Assembly (NCBI GenBank): GCA_900555065.1
Contig: USJY01000053.1
Coordinates: 1 to 7,895 of the forward strand
Length of the DNA stretch: 7,895 bases
From: an uncultured Eubacteriales bacterium
GTDB taxonomy: Bacteria > Bacillota > Clostridia > Oscillospirales > UMGS1783
Direction: 5' to 3'
Shown: positions 7,140 to 7,895 of the stretch, piece after piece
Position numbering within the stretch: position 1 is the first letter of the stretch
Layout of the letters: every line of letters begins with the position of its first letter
Position numbers and translations under genes: made by a program
The notes under the pieces: model-generated
Databases searched by the model: none
Seen by the model: the letters and a program-made list of their open reading frames with translations, nothing else
Told to the model about the DNA's origin: nothing

Positions 7140-7168
7140 ATTATATAATAAATATTTTATTTAATCAA
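7140..7168 (-). promoter_or_regulatory. Sigma-A-type promoter heading the lipoprotein array
   Basis: On the minus strand a -35 TTGATT (7163-7168) is followed after exactly 17 bases by a perfect -10 TATAAT (7140-7145). The predicted start near 7133 gives a leader of about 40 bases to the ATG at 7091. The spacer is almost entirely A and T. I saw no equally good promoter in front of the later copies, which are separated from one another by 17-32 bases or by decayed sequence, so one transcript could cover the array. Confidence 0.75.
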
Positions 7169-7368
7169 TAGTTTTAACTAAATTGTATATGAATGTAATT
7201 TTTTAGCAAGGTTTATCGGTGTATTCGCAACCAAATTGTAACCGATGGCCATTTTGCAACGCCTATGCCGTTAACGCGCCGATCTAATATAAACGAGTAT
7301 CTCCCTTTAGCCCAATGGCATCCTTTTCCGGGCTGACAGAAATCCATTGCGGACCGACTATTTTCATT

Positions 7369-7375
7369 TGTCGAA
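7369..7375 (+). promoter_or_regulatory. 0A-box-like heptamer (upstream, single)
   Basis: TGTCGAA is a perfect match to the Spo0A-binding 0A box. It lies 24 bases upstream of the tandem pair at 7400-7416, in the opposite orientation. A single 7-base match is expected about once per window by chance, so alone it means little. Confidence 0.35.
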
Positions 7376-7399
7376 CGATTCTTGATTTTTTGTCCTTAA

Positions 7400-7433
7400 T
7401 TCGACATATTACGACATTGGTTTTTACTATAAT
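7400..7433 (+). promoter_or_regulatory. Putative Spo0A-activated promoter of the XRE regulator
   Basis: TTCGACA (7400-7406, a perfect 0A box on the reverse strand) and TACGACA (7410-7416, one mismatch) repeat at exactly 10-base spacing. That is the helical spacing of Spo0A dimer sites and the layout of the abrB 0A boxes. A perfect -10 TATAAT lies at 7428-7433. No -35 sits at the usual 17 bases; the nearest, TTCGAC, is 22 bases away and falls within the first 0A box. This matches the known design of spoIIG, where Spo0A compensates for an overlong spacer. The assignment is by pattern only; an XRE-type operator is an alternative reading of the direct repeat CGACAT. Confidence 0.5.
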
Positions 7434-7529
7434 AAAGACAACACAAATACGTCCCGCATATATCTTCGCCAGTATATTGTGCTTGTAGTTCTACAGGAAT
7501 TCCGGTATTCTATGAGTGGTGATCATTAT

Positions 7530-7760
7530 ATGGGGCTCAAGACAACATTGGGAACAAATATAAGAAGACAACGGAAAGAACGAAATCTCAGTCAGCAGAA
7601 GCTTGCCGTTTATGTGGATATCAGCATTACGCATCTGCGCGCCATAGAGCACGGCACAACAAACACAACTGTGGACGTAGTCGAACGGTTTGCGAATTTC
7701 TTTGGAGTAGAACCCTATACGCTGTTTATCGACAGCGTCGCCGAAACAAAGTCTGCTTAG
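7530..7760 (+). CDS. Small XRE-family helix-turn-helix regulator
   Basis: This 76-residue protein consists almost entirely of a Cro/C1-type (HTH_3) DNA-binding domain. LGTNIRRQRKERNLSQQKLA contains helix 1 and the start of the turn. SQQKLAVYVDI and SITHLRAIEHG are the two helix-turn-helix helices, and VDVVERFANFFGVEPYTLF closes the five-helix bundle. There is no sensor or dimerisation domain beyond it. I chose the ATG at 7530 because GGTGATC, complementary to the 16S anti-Shine-Dalgarno region, lies 5 bases upstream. Alternatives are the ATG at 7512 and the GTG at 7479, which add 6 or 17 residues outside the domain and have poorer ribosome sites. It is transcribed divergently from the lipoprotein array, so it could regulate that array or itself; neither can be shown here. 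Confidence 0.85.
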   Translation: MGLKTTLGTNIRRQRKERNLSQQKLAVYVDISITHLRAIEHGTTNTTVDVVERFANFFGVEPYTLFIDSVAETKSA

Positions 7761-7895
7761 CGCGGTTTTTGACATCATGAATATGACATCCAGGACTACA
7801 TCATCACCCACCAAATCGCGCTTTCAAAAAAAGACGAAGCTTTGCCGTGTGCCGATAAGACAGTAATTTGAGAAAACTACAAAATCGGCATCTGC
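7761..7895. other. Right-edge sequence without a supported gene
   Basis: Past the regulator's TAG I see no complete gene. TGCCGAT and ATCGGCA near 7850-7893 form a 7-base inverted repeat with a loop of about 30 bases, which is too loose to call a terminator. A short open stretch on the plus strand lacks a start codon. Confidence 0.4.

Larger units (their letters stand above)
7092..7529. other. Divergent intergenic region between the array and the regulator
   Basis: These roughly 440 bases are AT-richer than their surroundings and hold no convincing gene. Besides the two divergent promoters there is an imperfectly understood inverted repeat, ATCGGT at 7215-7220 and ACCGAT at 7241-7246, with a 20-base gap. 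It sits upstream of the array promoter and could be an operator, but the arms are only 6 bases. Between about 7250 and 7365 I see nothing I can name. Confidence 0.5.

Noticed and set aside
7491..7814. 107-residue minus-strand frame opposite the XRE gene
   Set aside because: It overlaps the clear helix-turn-helix gene, has no recognised domain and no ribosome site.
7776..7871. Protein-like plus-strand stretch reading HEYDIQDYIITHQIALSKKD and onward to a stop
   Set aside because: It has no start codon, a stop just upstream, only 31 codons, and I recognise no family; it could be a gene remnant, but this cannot be supported.

Overview
The window looks like a piece of chromosome from a spore-forming or formerly spore-forming clostridial Firmicute. 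This is inferred from four things: the short-form HisG plus HisZ pair, purine-rich AGGAG-type ribosome binding sites, TTGACA/TATAAT-type promoters, and Spo0A-box-like sequences upstream of the regulator. No 16S or other direct taxonomic marker is present.

Positions 1-2700 (minus strand) hold the start of a histidine biosynthesis operon, hisZ-hisG-hisD. hisD runs off the left edge. The genes are tightly packed: 4 bases separate hisZ from hisG, and hisG and hisD overlap by ATGA. A clear sigma-A-type promoter lies at 2661-2689, with a leader of roughly 100 bases ahead of hisZ.

Positions 2831-7091 (minus strand) hold the most striking part: a tandem, same-strand array of about six copies of one lipoprotein gene. 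The family resembles type I periplasmic sugar-binding proteins (Peripla_BP_4-like). In transcription order there is an intact copy (5994-7091), a short C-terminal vestige (about 5853-5993), a decayed copy with its N-terminal lobe deleted (5324-5835), an intact copy (4205-5302), a nearly intact copy broken by one extra base (3140-4187), and a copy reduced to signal peptide plus C-terminal end (2831-3120). No permease, ATPase or kinase gene lies between them, so any transport or sensing partner is outside the window or unlinked. A good promoter at 7140-7168 heads the array. A strong hairpin at 2770-2801 lies between the last copy and the his promoter.

Positions 7092-7529 are a divergent intergenic region. 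On the plus strand a small XRE-family DNA-binding protein follows (7530-7760). Its promoter region carries two 0A-box-like heptamers at 10-base spacing, 22 bases upstream of a perfect TATAAT. That arrangement resembles Spo0A-activated promoters such as spoIIG. The regulator may control itself or the divergent lipoprotein array, but that is only inferred from position. The last 135 bases hold no gene I can support.
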